Origin: Ruegeria arenilitoris
Lineage (GTDB): Bacteria; Pseudomonadota; Alphaproteobacteria; Rhodobacterales; Rhodobacteraceae
Assembly (NCBI RefSeq): GCF_013032855.1
Contig: NZ_WQDA01000001.1
Coordinates: 937,501 to 1,001,500, forward strand
Reading direction: 5' to 3'
Length of the DNA stretch: 64,000 nt
Part shown: piece after piece, positions 37,536-46,327 of the stretch
Layout of the letters: every line of letters starts with the position of its first letter
Position numbering within the stretch: the first letter of the stretch is position 1
Translations under genes and position numbers: made by a program
Notes under the pieces: model-generated
The model's database searches: none
What the model was told of the DNA's origin: nothing
What the model saw: the letters and a program-made list of their open reading frames with translations, nothing else

Positions 37536-38054
37536 ATGAACAGATTTGCTCTGACCTTTGCTGCTGCAATGGCGTTGGCCGTGCCCGCCTTTGCCGGCCC
37601 GCAATATGTCGATGGGACCGGCTTCGCCGTGTCCGGATATGATGTGGTGGCCTACCGTGGGCTTGCACAGTCGCCGATTGGACAATCCCAGCCAGAAGGC
37701 GTGCGCGGACGGTCGGATATCACTGCGGATTACAATGGGGCGACCTGGGCTTTTGCGACCGAAGAAAACCGCGCGAAGTTCCTTGAAAACCCCGCGTTCT
37801 ATGCGCCGCAATATGATGGCCATTGCGCCTATGGCGTGTCCAAGGGTGGCAAGGTTCCCGGCAACCCCAACCTGTGGCGGATCGTTGACGACAAGCTGTA
37901 TCTGAACATCACCGATGTCGTGGTCGGTTTTTGGGAAGAAGACGTCCCGGGCAACATCAACCTGGCTGAGGGGAACTGGCCGGGGCTCGAAGGCAATGAC
38001 GCCTCGACCAACGTGATCCCGAAATTCACGTCCGAAGGCCCGATCGCGAACTGA
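37536..38054 (+). CDS. Secreted YHS domain-containing protein
   Basis: 172 residues with a Sec signal peptide (about 1-20, cleavage at AFA-G). The mature part begins GTGFAVSGYDVVAYRG and contains the YHS-like stretch with ENRAKFLENPAFYAPQYDGHCAYGVSKG. The single Cys sits before AYG in the usual place. YHS domains occur in metal-linked proteins; this secreted form is common in marine bacteria and has no proven role. GAGGA precedes the ATG. A strong terminator follows. Confidence 0.85.
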   Translation: MNRFALTFAAAMALAVPAFAGPQYVDGTGFAVSGYDVVAYRGLAQSPIGQSQPEGVRGRSDITADYNGATWAFATEENRAKFLENPAFYAPQYDGHCAYGVSKGGKVPGNPNLWRIVDDKLYLNITDVVVGFWEEDVPGNINLAEGNWPGLEGNDASTNVIPKFTSEGPIAN

Positions 38055-38069
38055 CGTGACGCGCGTTGC

Positions 38070-38097
38070 AGGCCCGGCAGACCCGCCGGGCCTTTTT
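38070..38097 (+). terminator. Rho-independent terminator after the YHS gene
   Basis: Nine-base perfect stem (38070-38078 with 38085-38093), a 6-base loop and TTTTT at 38093-38097, starting 16 bases after the stop. Confidence 0.92.
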
Positions 38098-38110
38098 CAA
38101 TTTTGGGTCT

Positions 38111-38764
38111 TCAACAAGCCTGCCAGAACTGTTCCCGAGTGGCCTGATCCGCCTCGAACCGGATCTTGACGCTGCGCGCGCCGGGAAACTTGCGTTCTCG
38201 AATGGTGTCGGGAACAACGACCTCGCCCGCTCCGCCATTCTTGGCCTGGAAGGACAGTATTTCGGTTTCGACCGTCCGAAAGCCGGCCAGAACGGATGTC
38301 GGTAGGGCAACGCGGTTTTCACCTTCGCAAACCGGCGTCGCAACGAAATAGGTCAGGTCGCGGCCATAGCATCCGATCGCCTCTGGTACATGGTCCGAAT
38401 TGCGCGTCGATAGCGGGCAATCTTCCGCGCTGGTCTCGCCAAAGGATAGGGCGCGACTTGGATCGAGCAGCTTCAGGCAGGCGGAAATATCCTTCTCGTC
38501 CAGCTCGATGATACGCTTTCTGAGTTTCGGGCGTCGCGGTTGGGCCGGCCCGGCGCCTTTTCCTGCCAACCCGTTTTTGCGCAGATAGTCATAGGCCGAC
38601 TTCGCCTGCGCAAACTGATTGCAGTCGCCGCCTGTATGGTCGGGATGTGCATGAAAGGCGATGTCACGCCACGCATTCCGGATGTCCGATGCGGTGGCGG
38701 TCTGATCAAGGCCCAAGACGTGCAGTGCTTCTACGCGAGCCTGAATTTTCTCGACTGGCTCCAT
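38111..38764 (-). CDS. J-domain protein
   Basis: 217 residues from ATG 38764; a GTG at 38794 is an equally weak alternative start. Residues 9-65 form a J domain with the obligatory HPD in AFHAHPDHTGGD, which stimulates a DnaK ATPase. There are no Gly/Phe or zinc-finger regions, so it is a type III (C-class) J protein. The C-terminal 130 residues have no known domain and carry four Cys (SACLK, EDCPL, IGCYG, PVCEG). Client or partner is unknown. It faces the YHS terminator and could use part of that hairpin. Confidence 0.8.
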   Translation of the reverse strand: MEPVEKIQARVEALHVLGLDQTATASDIRNAWRDIAFHAHPDHTGGDCNQFAQAKSAYDYLRKNGLAGKGAGPAQPRRPKLRKRIIELDEKDISACLKLLDPSRALSFGETSAEDCPLSTRNSDHVPEAIGCYGRDLTYFVATPVCEGENRVALPTSVLAGFRTVETEILSFQAKNGGAGEVVVPDTIRERKFPGARSVKIRFEADQATREQFWQAC

Positions 38765-38896
38765 ACCAAAATCACTCGATAAAACAACTGGCACCTATTG
38801 TCCGGAGCCTTGAGTTTCTGTCAAATTATCCTGTGAATTGGTGGGCTTGGCGAGGACAGTGCGCCGTTGCAGGGGGAATTGTTCGCACCTTGCAGC

Positions 38897-38924
38897 GGGC
38901 CGCAGGGGGCAATCCCCCTTTGGC
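38897..38924 (-). terminator. Hairpin downstream of metF
   Basis: AGGGGG-CAAT-CCCCCT inner stem (38903-38918) flanked by pairing GGCC arms (38897-38900 and 38921-38924), 22 bases beyond the metF stop. There is no T run in the minus direction, so it is only a possible terminator. Confidence 0.4.
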
Positions 38925-38945
38925 CTGTGCAAATGCAAGGAACAG

Positions 38946-39812
38946 TCAGGCGACGTTTTGCAGATCGGCTTTGGGCGTGATCCCAAGGGCAAAACACACA
39001 TCGCGGGTCAGTTCGGGGCGGTTCAGCGTATAAAAATGCAGCTTGTCCACGCCTTCATCGATCAGGTCCGAACACAGTTCGGTGCACAGCGCGGTGGCCA
39101 ACAGGTCGTGCCGGTTGTCACGGATCGCTTTGTCAAAGGCCTGATCGACCCAGTCCGGCACCTGGGCGCCACAGCGTTTGGCAAATTTCTTCGCACCGGC
39201 CCAGTTCTCGATTGGCAGGATGCCCGGCACGATCGGCTTGTCGATCCCGGCCTTGCCGCAGGCATCGCGAAAGCGCAAAAAGGTTTCGGCCTCGAAGAAG
39301 AATTGCGTCAAAGCCTCGTCTGCGCCGGCGTCCAGCTTGGCTTTCAACCAGTCAATGTCAGCCTGTGCATGTGGCGCTTCGGGGTGAATGTCGGGATAGG
39401 CACCGACGCGGATGGTGAAACTGCCCGTTTCCGCCAGTGCTGCGATCAATTCGACCGAGTGGGCGAACCCATCGGGATGCGGGACGAACCGTTCCTGCCC
39501 CTTGGGTGGGTCGCCGCGCAACGCAACGATGTCAGTGACGCCGGCCGCGGCAAAGCTGTCGGCTATGGCCAAGGTCTCGCCGCGTGAGGCGTCGACACAT
39601 GTAAGATGGGCCGCGACTTTCAATCCCGAGGATTTGTGCAACGTCGCCACCGCATCGCGGGTCAATTCACGGGTGGTGCCCCCCGCTCCATATGTGACCG
39701 AGACAAAACGGGGTGCCAGTGGCGCCAGTGTCTGGACCGTATCCCACAGGCGAAACGACGCTTCGAGCGTCTGAGGCGGAAAGAATTCGAAGGAAATCTC
39801 GGGCTGGGTCAT
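38946..39812 (-). CDS. metF: 5,10-methylenetetrahydrofolate reductase
   Basis: 288-residue FAD-dependent TIM-barrel enzyme that reduces methylene-THF to methyl-THF for methionine synthesis. The N-terminal SFEFFPPQT carries the catalytic Glu. FVSVTYGAGG, LRGDPPKG and the folate/NADH segment around EALTQFFFEAETF match MetF. It is divergent from a MetR-type LysR gene across 94 bases that contain a palindrome, the usual metF/metR arrangement. Confidence 0.96.
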   Translation of the reverse strand: MTQPEISFEFFPPQTLEASFRLWDTVQTLAPLAPRFVSVTYGAGGTTRELTRDAVATLHKSSGLKVAAHLTCVDASRGETLAIADSFAAAGVTDIVALRGDPPKGQERFVPHPDGFAHSVELIAALAETGSFTIRVGAYPDIHPEAPHAQADIDWLKAKLDAGADEALTQFFFEAETFLRFRDACGKAGIDKPIVPGILPIENWAGAKKFAKRCGAQVPDWVDQAFDKAIRDNRHDLLATALCTELCSDLIDEGVDKLHFYTLNRPELTRDVCFALGITPKADLQNVA

Positions 39813-39860
39813 GGCAGTCTCGCAGGTTGTGTTGCGGCTCTTGTGCCATGGAGTTCTTTG

Positions 39861-39873
39861 TGAGACAAACTCA
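39861..39873. promoter_or_regulatory. MetR-like palindrome between metF and metR
   Basis: TGAG-N5-CTCA, two mirrored changes from the enteric MetR site TGAA-N5-TTCA, in the middle of the 94-base divergent region. An outward TTCA-N9-TGAA pair lies just to its right and overlaps the approach to the metR start. Such a site would serve both genes. Confidence 0.5.
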
Positions 39874-39906
39874 TATTATTCAAGAACAACATGAACGACG
39901 CGAAAG

Positions 39907-40812
39907 ATGCATATCGAATTTCGACACCTGCGCACGATCAAAGCCATCCATGAATGTGGTGGGTTGGCCCGTGCGGCGGATCAACTGAACATCACGCAGT
40001 CGGCGCTCAGTCATCAGATCAAAGGGCTGGAGGATCAGGCCGGCGTCGAGCTGTTCCTGCGCCGGTCGAAACCGATGAAATTGTCGGCCGCTGGGCTGCG
40101 CCTTCTGCGTCTGGCCGAGCAGATTCTGCCGCAGGTCGAAGCGATGCAGGAGGAGTTTTCCTCGCTGCGCGACGGGCGCACGGGGCGGATGCACATCGCG
40201 ATCGAATGCCACGCCTGTTTTGAATGGCTGTTCCCGGTGCTCGAGGCCTTCCGCAAGTCTTGGCCGGATGTGGATGTCGATATCCGGCCGGGTCTGGCCT
40301 TTGATGCGCTGCCCGCGCTGCAGAAGGAAGAGGTCGATCTGGTCGTCTCCTCGGACCCCGAAGACCTGCTGGGCGTCGAGTTCATCGAACTGTTCGACTA
40401 CAATCCTGTTTTTGTCGCCGCCTCGACCCACCCTCTGGCCGCGAAAGCGTATATCGAGGCCGAGGATTTTCGCGGTCAAACGCTGATCACCTATCCGGTC
40501 GAACGCACGAGGCTTGATATCTTCAGCCAGCTTCTCATCCCGGCCCGCGTTGAGCCTGCTGCGATCCGGCAAGTCGAGTTGACCGCCGTGATCCTGCTGC
40601 TTGTGGCGTCAAACCGTGGAATATCCGTTCTGCCCGACTGGGTGGTGCGCGAGGTCAAGTACAACTCGGACTATGTGACCCGCCCGCTGACCAAGGATGG
40701 CATCACGCGTCGGCTGTATGCCGCGGTGCGTACCGAGGACATGGAAAAACCCTTTGTGCAGGAATTGGTCAAGCTGGCCAGCCTAGAGGCGCGCAAGCTG
40801 CAGCAGCAATAA
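39907..40812 (+). CDS. metR: LysR-type regulator, MetR-like
   Basis: 301 residues. The N-terminal winged helix (residues 1-60, with LARAADQLNITQSALSHQIK as recognition helix region) is followed by a LysR substrate-binding domain. The sequence resembles MetR, which senses homocysteine and activates met genes. Divergence from metF and a MetR-like palindrome between them support the assignment. No other met genes are nearby. Confidence 0.88.
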   Translation: MHIEFRHLRTIKAIHECGGLARAADQLNITQSALSHQIKGLEDQAGVELFLRRSKPMKLSAAGLRLLRLAEQILPQVEAMQEEFSSLRDGRTGRMHIAIECHACFEWLFPVLEAFRKSWPDVDVDIRPGLAFDALPALQKEEVDLVVSSDPEDLLGVEFIELFDYNPVFVAASTHPLAAKAYIEAEDFRGQTLITYPVERTRLDIFSQLLIPARVEPAAIRQVELTAVILLLVASNRGISVLPDWVVREVKYNSDYVTRPLTKDGITRRLYAAVRTEDMEKPFVQELVKLASLEARKLQQQ

Positions 40813-40920
40813 GGTTTTGGCCACGCGGGAAACGGCATGCTGCTATGCGCATCATTCCTCTTGGCAAGGGGGCGTTGCGCCAGTATACGCGCGGTTTGAC
40901 CGGACAGGAGCCTCGGAACT

Positions 40921-41706
40921 ATGGTTGGCAGTGCAAATCTCAACATCATGATCAAGGCCGCGCGCAAAGCGGGCCGATCGCTGGTAAAAGACTTTCGCGA
41001 AGTCGAGAACCTGCAGGTGTCGATGAAGGGCGCGGGCGATTTCGTCTCGAAGGCCGACATTGCAGCCGAGAACATTCTGAAAGAAGAACTGCTGGGCGCG
41101 CGACCCACCTACGGTTGGCTGGCTGAAGAAGGTGGTGTGATCGAGGGCGAAGACCCGACCCGGCGTTGGATCGTTGATCCTTTGGACGGGACGACCAATT
41201 TCCTGCACGGCCTGCCACACTGGGCGGTTTCGATCGCACTTGAACACAAGGGCAAGATCGTCGCGGGCGTCATCTACGATCCCGCGAAGGACGAGATGTT
41301 CTTTGCCGAAAAGGGCGAGGGTGCCTGGATGAACGACATGCGTATCCGCGTGTCGAGCCGCAGCCGGATGATCGAATCGATCTTCTCGACCGGTTTGCCG
41401 TTTGGTGGCCGCTCGGACCTGCCGGCCACGTTGCAGAACCTGGCCCGTCTGATGCCCGCCTGCGCGGGTGTGCGCCGTTGGGGTGCAGCTGCGCTGGATA
41501 TGGCCTATGTTGCCGCTGGCCGCTACGAAGGCTTCTGGGAGCGTCGCCTGAACGCCTGGGATCTGGCCGCCGGCATCATCATCGTGAAAGAAGCGGGTGG
41601 GTTCGTTCAACCGTTGAACCCCGAAGGCAGCATTCTGTCTGACGGGGAAGTGATCTGCGCCAACGAACCGATTTTCGACCAGTTCGCCAAGGTGATCCGC
41701 GGCTGA
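40921..41706 (+). CDS. suhB: Inositol monophosphatase family protein
   Basis: 261 residues with the Mg-dependent phosphatase motifs. The Glu of LAEEGG (about residue 67) leads into DPLDGTTNFLHG (about 84-95), and the second motif is WDLAAGIIIVKEAGG (about 215-229). Family members hydrolyse inositol-1-phosphate, and some also act on fructose-1,6-bisphosphate or PAP, or act with ribosomes/NusA as SuhB. It starts with GGAG upstream. It is followed by a terminator that it shares with the converging bhc operon. Confidence 0.92.
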   Translation: MVGSANLNIMIKAARKAGRSLVKDFREVENLQVSMKGAGDFVSKADIAAENILKEELLGARPTYGWLAEEGGVIEGEDPTRRWIVDPLDGTTNFLHGLPHWAVSIALEHKGKIVAGVIYDPAKDEMFFAEKGEGAWMNDMRIRVSSRSRMIESIFSTGLPFGGRSDLPATLQNLARLMPACAGVRRWGAAALDMAYVAAGRYEGFWERRLNAWDLAAGIIIVKEAGGFVQPLNPEGSILSDGEVICANEPIFDQFAKVIRG

Positions 41707-41752
41707 TCCGCCTTTACGGCGGCTGGAAACGACCAGAACCAATTTCTAAGTT

Positions 41753-41779
41753 CGCGCGGCCAAATTGGCCGCGCGTTTT
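41753..41779 (+). terminator. Terminator between suhB and bhcD
   Basis: Nine-base perfect GC stem, extendable to eleven through AA/TT pairs (41753-41763 with 41765-41775), followed by TTTT on the + strand. It terminates suhB and can fold in the bhc transcript too, where no T run follows. Confidence 0.82.
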
Positions 41780-41782
41780 GTT

Positions 41783-42769
41783 TCAAAGCCGTACAGTACT
41801 TGCCAGACCTGCCTCGGAGGCCAGCCGCGCGGCCACGGATGCCACGGCCAGGTCCTGTAACCCAACACCGGTCCCATCGAACAAGGTGATCTGGTCAGCC
41901 TTTGTTCGGCCGGGATGATCGCCATTAATGACTGCTCCAATCGGCGTGATGGCGTCAGGATCCAGCGCGCCCGAAGCCACGGCGTGTTGCGCCTCACCTA
42001 TAGTGACGGACTGGGCAACCTCGTCGGTGAAGACCTGAGCCGAAGCAACCAGTTCGGTGTCGACTTCCATCTTGCCCTTCGTGTCGGTGCCCATGCAGGC
42101 CAGATGCGTTCCGGGCTTGATCCAATCGCGCATCAACAACGGTTCGAACGCCGATGTGATCGTGATGATAACGTCGGCCTGTGCCCCCAGTTCCCGCTGC
42201 GAGACGGATTCGAAATCCAGTCCGATGTCCTGCGCGACGGCGGCCAGTTTCGGAAGCATTTCGGGATGGGGATTCCATGCCACCACCTTTTCGAATTCGC
42301 GTTGCTCGGCGGCGGCGCGCAACTGAAAGGCCGATTGATGGCCCGCGCCGACCATGCCAAGCACCTTGGCGTCCGTACGGGCCATGTGCGCGACCGACAC
42401 TGCCGAGGACGCAGCCGTGCGGATAGCCGTAAGATAGTTTCCACCGACCAACGCGGAAGGCTGTCCGGTATCGGGATCGAACAGGATGACGGTGGATTGG
42501 TGGTTGGTCAGTCCGCGATTGGAGTTTCCCGGCCAATAGCCACCAGATTTGACACCCAGAACCAAGCCTTCGGCGTCAAAGCCGGATTTGAACCCATATA
42601 CGGCGCCGGCATGACCCAGCCCTTCGCGGATGACGGGGAAGTTGCGCGCTCCGCCGCGTGCCATCGCTGAGAACACGTCTTGGATTGCGTCAAACGCCAG
42701 CTTGCGGTTGACCAGCTGCTTGCATAGGTCTTCGCCAACGATCTGTATCAGATTGGTTTCAGCGTTCAT
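41783..42769 (-). CDS. bhcD: Iminosuccinate reductase of the beta-hydroxyaspartate cycle
   Basis: 328 residues from ATG 42769, with GAGG about 8 bases upstream; ATG 42781 is the alternative. It belongs to the ornithine cyclodeaminase/mu-crystallin family, with the Rossmann loop MVGAGHQS and the substrate region GGARNFPVIREG. In the cycle it reduces iminosuccinate with NADH to L-aspartate, which then returns to BhcA. Homology alone would allow other imine reductases or EutC-like enzymes. The bhcABCD order and the divergent IclR gene make the assignment strong. Confidence 0.92.
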   Translation of the reverse strand: MNAETNLIQIVGEDLCKQLVNRKLAFDAIQDVFSAMARGGARNFPVIREGLGHAGAVYGFKSGFDAEGLVLGVKSGGYWPGNSNRGLTNHQSTVILFDPDTGQPSALVGGNYLTAIRTAASSAVSVAHMARTDAKVLGMVGAGHQSAFQLRAAAEQREFEKVVAWNPHPEMLPKLAAVAQDIGLDFESVSQRELGAQADVIITITSAFEPLLMRDWIKPGTHLACMGTDTKGKMEVDTELVASAQVFTDEVAQSVTIGEAQHAVASGALDPDAITPIGAVINGDHPGRTKADQITLFDGTGVGLQDLAVASVAARLASEAGLASTVRL

Positions 42770-42783
42770 CTCGTCCCTCATGA

Positions 42784-43947
42784 TCAAAACGCCTTGCCGC
42801 GAGCAGAGACCGGCCACAGGGTCTCGACCCTTCCGTTGCGCACGCCGACATACCAGTCGTGCACGTTGCAGGTCGGATCGCAGTGCCCGGGGACCAGACG
42901 CAACTTGTCGTTCACCCGCAACACGCCGTTGGGGTCGCCGATCACACCGTGTTCGTCCGAACATTTCAGGTATTCGACATCATCGCGGCCAAAAATCACC
43001 GGCAAACCGCTGTCGATCGACTGTGCCTTGAGCCCTGCGTCACAGATCGCCTTGTCCCGTTTGGCGTGGCTCATGACGCTGGTCAGAATGAACAAAGCGT
43101 TTTCCCATTCGCCCCGGTCGATCCTTTGGCCATTCCGGTCCAGAATCCGCCCATAATCGGCATCCATGAACGCGTAGGATCCGCACTGCAACTCGTTGTA
43201 GACGCCCGAATTGCTTTCGAAATAATAGGATCCCGTCCCGCCGCCCGAGACCAGTTCGCACTCAATCCCATCCGCCTTCAACCCGTCGACAGCGTCCCGC
43301 ACCATGGCGATTGCTGCATCCAGTTTTTCCTTTCGCGCGTCATAGCTGTCGAGATGTTGCATCGCGCCCTGATAGGCTTGGAGGCCGGTGAACTTCAGGT
43401 TCGGTGCCGCCTCAACTGCGCGGGCAATGGCAATGACGTCAGCCGTACTGGTCACGCCACAGCGCCCCGCGCCGCAGTCGATCTCGACCAGGATCTCCAG
43501 CTGCGTTCCGTGGGTCTGCGCCGCAGAGGACAGCTCGGGCACATTCTCGATGTCGTCCACGCAGACCAGTGTTCGCGCGCCCAGCTGCGGCAACCGAGCC
43601 AAGCGGTCAATTTTGGCCGGATCGCGCACCTGGTTGGACACAAGGATATCCTTGATCCCGCCACGCGCAAAAACCTCGGCCTCCGAGACCTTCTGACAGC
43701 ACACACCAACTGCGCCGCCCAGTTTTTCCTGCAGGCGCGCGACGTCCACAGACTTGTGCATCTTGCCATGCACCCGATGGCGCATGCCGTGCGCTTTGGC
43801 GTAGTCGCCCATTTTGCGGATGTTCCGCTCCAGCGCGTCGAGGTCCAGTATCAGGGAAGGAGTCTGGATTTCGCTCTCATCCATGCCGATTGCCGCGGGG
43901 ATGTCGAAGCCGACGTCCAATTGATCGATGTTCACGGGTCTGTTCAT
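42784..43947 (-). CDS. bhcC: Beta-hydroxyaspartate aldolase
   Basis: 387-residue fold type III PLP enzyme of the D-threonine aldolase-like group. The PLP Lys is Lys62 in VHGKMHKS. The metal site at the C-terminus is H355-C-D357, matching the His/Asp pair of D-threonine aldolases. In the cycle it joins glycine and glyoxylate to (2R,3S)-beta-hydroxyaspartate. Its ATG overlaps the bhcB stop (ATGA). Relatives annotated as D-threonine aldolase or D-serine deaminase share the fold; operon context decides. Confidence 0.93.
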   Translation of the reverse strand: MNRPVNIDQLDVGFDIPAAIGMDESEIQTPSLILDLDALERNIRKMGDYAKAHGMRHRVHGKMHKSVDVARLQEKLGGAVGVCCQKVSEAEVFARGGIKDILVSNQVRDPAKIDRLARLPQLGARTLVCVDDIENVPELSSAAQTHGTQLEILVEIDCGAGRCGVTSTADVIAIARAVEAAPNLKFTGLQAYQGAMQHLDSYDARKEKLDAAIAMVRDAVDGLKADGIECELVSGGGTGSYYFESNSGVYNELQCGSYAFMDADYGRILDRNGQRIDRGEWENALFILTSVMSHAKRDKAICDAGLKAQSIDSGLPVIFGRDDVEYLKCSDEHGVIGDPNGVLRVNDKLRLVPGHCDPTCNVHDWYVGVRNGRVETLWPVSARGKAF

Positions 43948-44930
43948 CCTTCTCCTCCTTGCCCGGCCAGCCAGGGCAGCTTGTCCAAATCCACATTGCC
44001 GCCGGTCAGGATCACGCCGACGCGTTTGCCTCGAAAAACCTCGGGGTTGTTGAGAATGGTTGCCAACGGAACGGCCGAAGATGGCTCAATCACCAGTCGC
44101 AGGTGTTTCCAGGCCAGTTTCATGGCCGCCACGATTTCGTCTTCGGAGGCCGTGAAGATGTCGGCAACGTTCCGCGACACGAAGTGCCAAGTGTTTTCCT
44201 TGAGCGGAACCAGCAGGCCGTCGGCCACCGTCTTGGGTGCGTCGTCGGCGATGATCCGACCGGCTTTGAAAGATCGGTATGCGTCATCAGCCTGCTGAGG
44301 TTCCGCGGCATAGATCGCGACATCAGGGGCCAGATTTGATACTGTCAGGCACGTGCCGGACACCATACCGCCGCCGCCGATCGGAGCGATAACGGCATCA
44401 AGCCCACCTGTTTGTTCCAGCATCTCGGCCGAGCACGTGGCCTGTCCTGCTATGACACGCGGATCGTTGTAGGGGTGCACGAATTCGCCACCCGTTTTGG
44501 CCTGCACCTGGGCAAAGGTCGCTTCGCGCGATGACGTCGATGGCTCACATTCGGTGATCGTGCCGCCAAACCTGCGGACCGCGTCCTTTTTGGCCTGAGG
44601 TGCGGTGCGCGGCATGACGACGTTGCAGGGAATGCCGCGCCGACCGGCCGCATATGACAGGGACAGTGCATGATTCCCGCTGGAGTGGGTGCAGACGCCC
44701 TTGCCGGCGATCTCGTCGGGCAGTCCAAATACCGCATTGCAGGCGCCGCGGACCTTGAAGGCTCCGGCCTCCTGCAGGTTCTCGCACTTGAAAAAGAGCC
44801 GTGCGCCGGTTTGTGCGTTCAGATACTCCGACGACTGAACGGGTGTACGCCGGATATGTGGTTTGATCCGTTCATGCGCTGCGCGCATGTCGTCGATCGT
44901 CAGCTCTGCAGCCGAAAGAGTGTCCAACAT
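43944..44930 (-). CDS. bhcB: Beta-hydroxyaspartate dehydratase
   Basis: 328 residues from ATG 44930, preceded by GAGGAG; the in-frame ATG at 44978 lies inside bhcA. It is a fold type II PLP enzyme resembling threonine dehydratase and serine racemase. The PLP Lys is Lys59 in AGAFKVRGA, SSGNHALS binds the substrate carboxylate, and the Gly loop GGGGMVSG holds the PLP phosphate. There is no C-terminal regulatory domain. In the cycle it dehydrates beta-hydroxyaspartate to iminosuccinate. It starts 10 bases after bhcA. Confidence 0.93.
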   Translation of the reverse strand: MLDTLSAAELTIDDMRAAHERIKPHIRRTPVQSSEYLNAQTGARLFFKCENLQEAGAFKVRGACNAVFGLPDEIAGKGVCTHSSGNHALSLSYAAGRRGIPCNVVMPRTAPQAKKDAVRRFGGTITECEPSTSSREATFAQVQAKTGGEFVHPYNDPRVIAGQATCSAEMLEQTGGLDAVIAPIGGGGMVSGTCLTVSNLAPDVAIYAAEPQQADDAYRSFKAGRIIADDAPKTVADGLLVPLKENTWHFVSRNVADIFTASEDEIVAAMKLAWKHLRLVIEPSSAVPLATILNNPEVFRGKRVGVILTGGNVDLDKLPWLAGQGGEG

Positions 44931-44940
44931 ACCGATCTCC

Positions 44941-46131
44941 TCAGGCTGCTGCGCGCGAGCGGTTGGTGCCGTTCGCACGGAAGTATTCCTGCGCTGCCGC
45001 CACGCCGCTGCCCAGTTGTATCGGGTAGTTCAGATCGGCCATCGCCATCTCGATCGTGGCGAGGCCGGACAGAACCATGACGTCCGTCAGGCTGCCCAGG
45101 TGACCGATGCGAAACGCCTTGCCGTTCAATTGGCCCAGGCCGATCCCGAAGGACACTCCATAGGTGTCATAGGTATGGTTAGTCAGGACATTGCTGTCGA
45201 ACCCATCGGGCACATAGACTGCGCTGACAGTGTCCGAGTAGAGGTCCGGCGATTGAGCGACCAGGCTCAATCCCCACGCGTCGACGGCCCGACGCACGCC
45301 TTCAGCCAGACGGAAGTGACGGGCGTAGACGTTGTCCAGGCCTTCGTCAAACAAAATGGACAGGCTTTCCTGCAGTCCGCAGATCAGTTGCAGCGGCGGC
45401 GTGTAAGGAAACACGCCCGAGGCATTGGCGTCCAACATGTCCCGAAAGTCGAAATAGGTGCGGGGCAGCCGCGCACCATCCATCGCTGCCAGCGCTTTGG
45501 GGCTGACGCACAGGATTGCCATTCCAGCGGCCAGCATGAACCCCTTTTGCGACCCCGAAACCGCAATATCGACGCCCCAGCCATCGAATTCGAACGGCAT
45601 CGAGGCCAGCGAACTGACGCAATCGACCATCAGCAGGGCAGGGTGCGCCGAGGCATCCATCGCCGATCGGACCGACTGTATATCCGATCGCACGCCGGTG
45701 GCCGTTTCATTGTGCGTCACCAGAACCGCCCGGATGTCGTGGTTCCGGTCGTCGGCTAGGATCGACTGAAACCGTTCGGCAGGTGCCCCGCTGCCCCAAG
45801 GGCAATCGATGACTTGCACGTCCAGCCCATGCCGTTGGCAAAGGTTGATCCAGCGATGGCTGAATACGCCATGACGGGCCACAAGAACCTTGTCGCCCGG
45901 GCTCAGTGTGTTGCTGATCGCAGCTTCCCACCCACCCGTGCCGCTGGATGGAAAGGTCACAATCTGACCCGTGGTCGACCGGAAGACCTGCTTGAGGCCC
46001 TCGAGTACCGGAGCAAAGGCCTGAACGAAATCCGGCGCGCGGTGGTCAATGGTCTGGACCTGCATCGCGCGCAGGAGGCGATCCGGGATATTCGTCGGGC
46101 CGGGAATGAAGACCGGGTTTTGGTTTGACAT
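44941..46131 (-). CDS. bhcA: Aspartate--glyoxylate aminotransferase
   Basis: 396 residues from ATG 46131, the third of three consecutive ATG codons. GGAGG lies 8 bases before this one and too close to the others. It is a class V PLP aminotransferase of the serine/alanine-glyoxylate type, with PLP Lys196 in VSGSQKGFML, PGPTNIP at the N-terminus and SSGTGGWEAA for phosphate binding. In the cycle it transfers the amino group of aspartate to glyoxylate, giving glycine and the output oxaloacetate. First gene of bhcABCD. Confidence 0.94.
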   Translation of the reverse strand: MSNQNPVFIPGPTNIPDRLLRAMQVQTIDHRAPDFVQAFAPVLEGLKQVFRSTTGQIVTFPSSGTGGWEAAISNTLSPGDKVLVARHGVFSHRWINLCQRHGLDVQVIDCPWGSGAPAERFQSILADDRNHDIRAVLVTHNETATGVRSDIQSVRSAMDASAHPALLMVDCVSSLASMPFEFDGWGVDIAVSGSQKGFMLAAGMAILCVSPKALAAMDGARLPRTYFDFRDMLDANASGVFPYTPPLQLICGLQESLSILFDEGLDNVYARHFRLAEGVRRAVDAWGLSLVAQSPDLYSDTVSAVYVPDGFDSNVLTNHTYDTYGVSFGIGLGQLNGKAFRIGHLGSLTDVMVLSGLATIEMAMADLNYPIQLGSGVAAAQEYFRANGTNRSRAAA

Positions 46132-46190
46132 CATCATGTCCTCCGCTTTGCCCCAAGTCTGTCTCCGCGTCGGCGGTGATGCAATTTTCT

Positions 46191-46246
46191 TGAAAAATAT
46201 TTTCATTATTCTGCTAAAATGCGTAACATGCCATAAATGCAGAATA
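46191..46246. promoter_or_regulatory. bhc divergent promoter region with two inverted repeats
   Basis: In an AT-rich 196-base gap between bhcA and bhcR lie TGAAAA-N3-TTTTCA (46191-46205), of the size and form of IclR-family operators, and a wider repeat TATTCTGC (46207-46214) / GCAGAATA (46239-46246) with arm centres 32 bases apart, about three helix turns. Either could bind BhcR, which in Paracoccus is known to act at this promoter and respond to glyoxylate. No clear -35/-10 pair was fixed. Confidence 0.55.
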
Positions 46247-46327
46247 TTCACTTTCTCATTTCGCTGAGTGTTTGTGATCAGCTGAGAAAGCCAGACGGCC
46301 GTTCGGCCAAAATGAGGGAGAATCACA

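Noticed and set aside
41783..44930. Reading bhcB/bhcC/bhcD as part of an ectoine-degradation cluster (eutB/eutC-like)
   Set aside because: There are no doeA/doeB or ectoine transporter genes nearby. The aldolase and the class V aminotransferase complete the bhcABCD order with an IclR gene.
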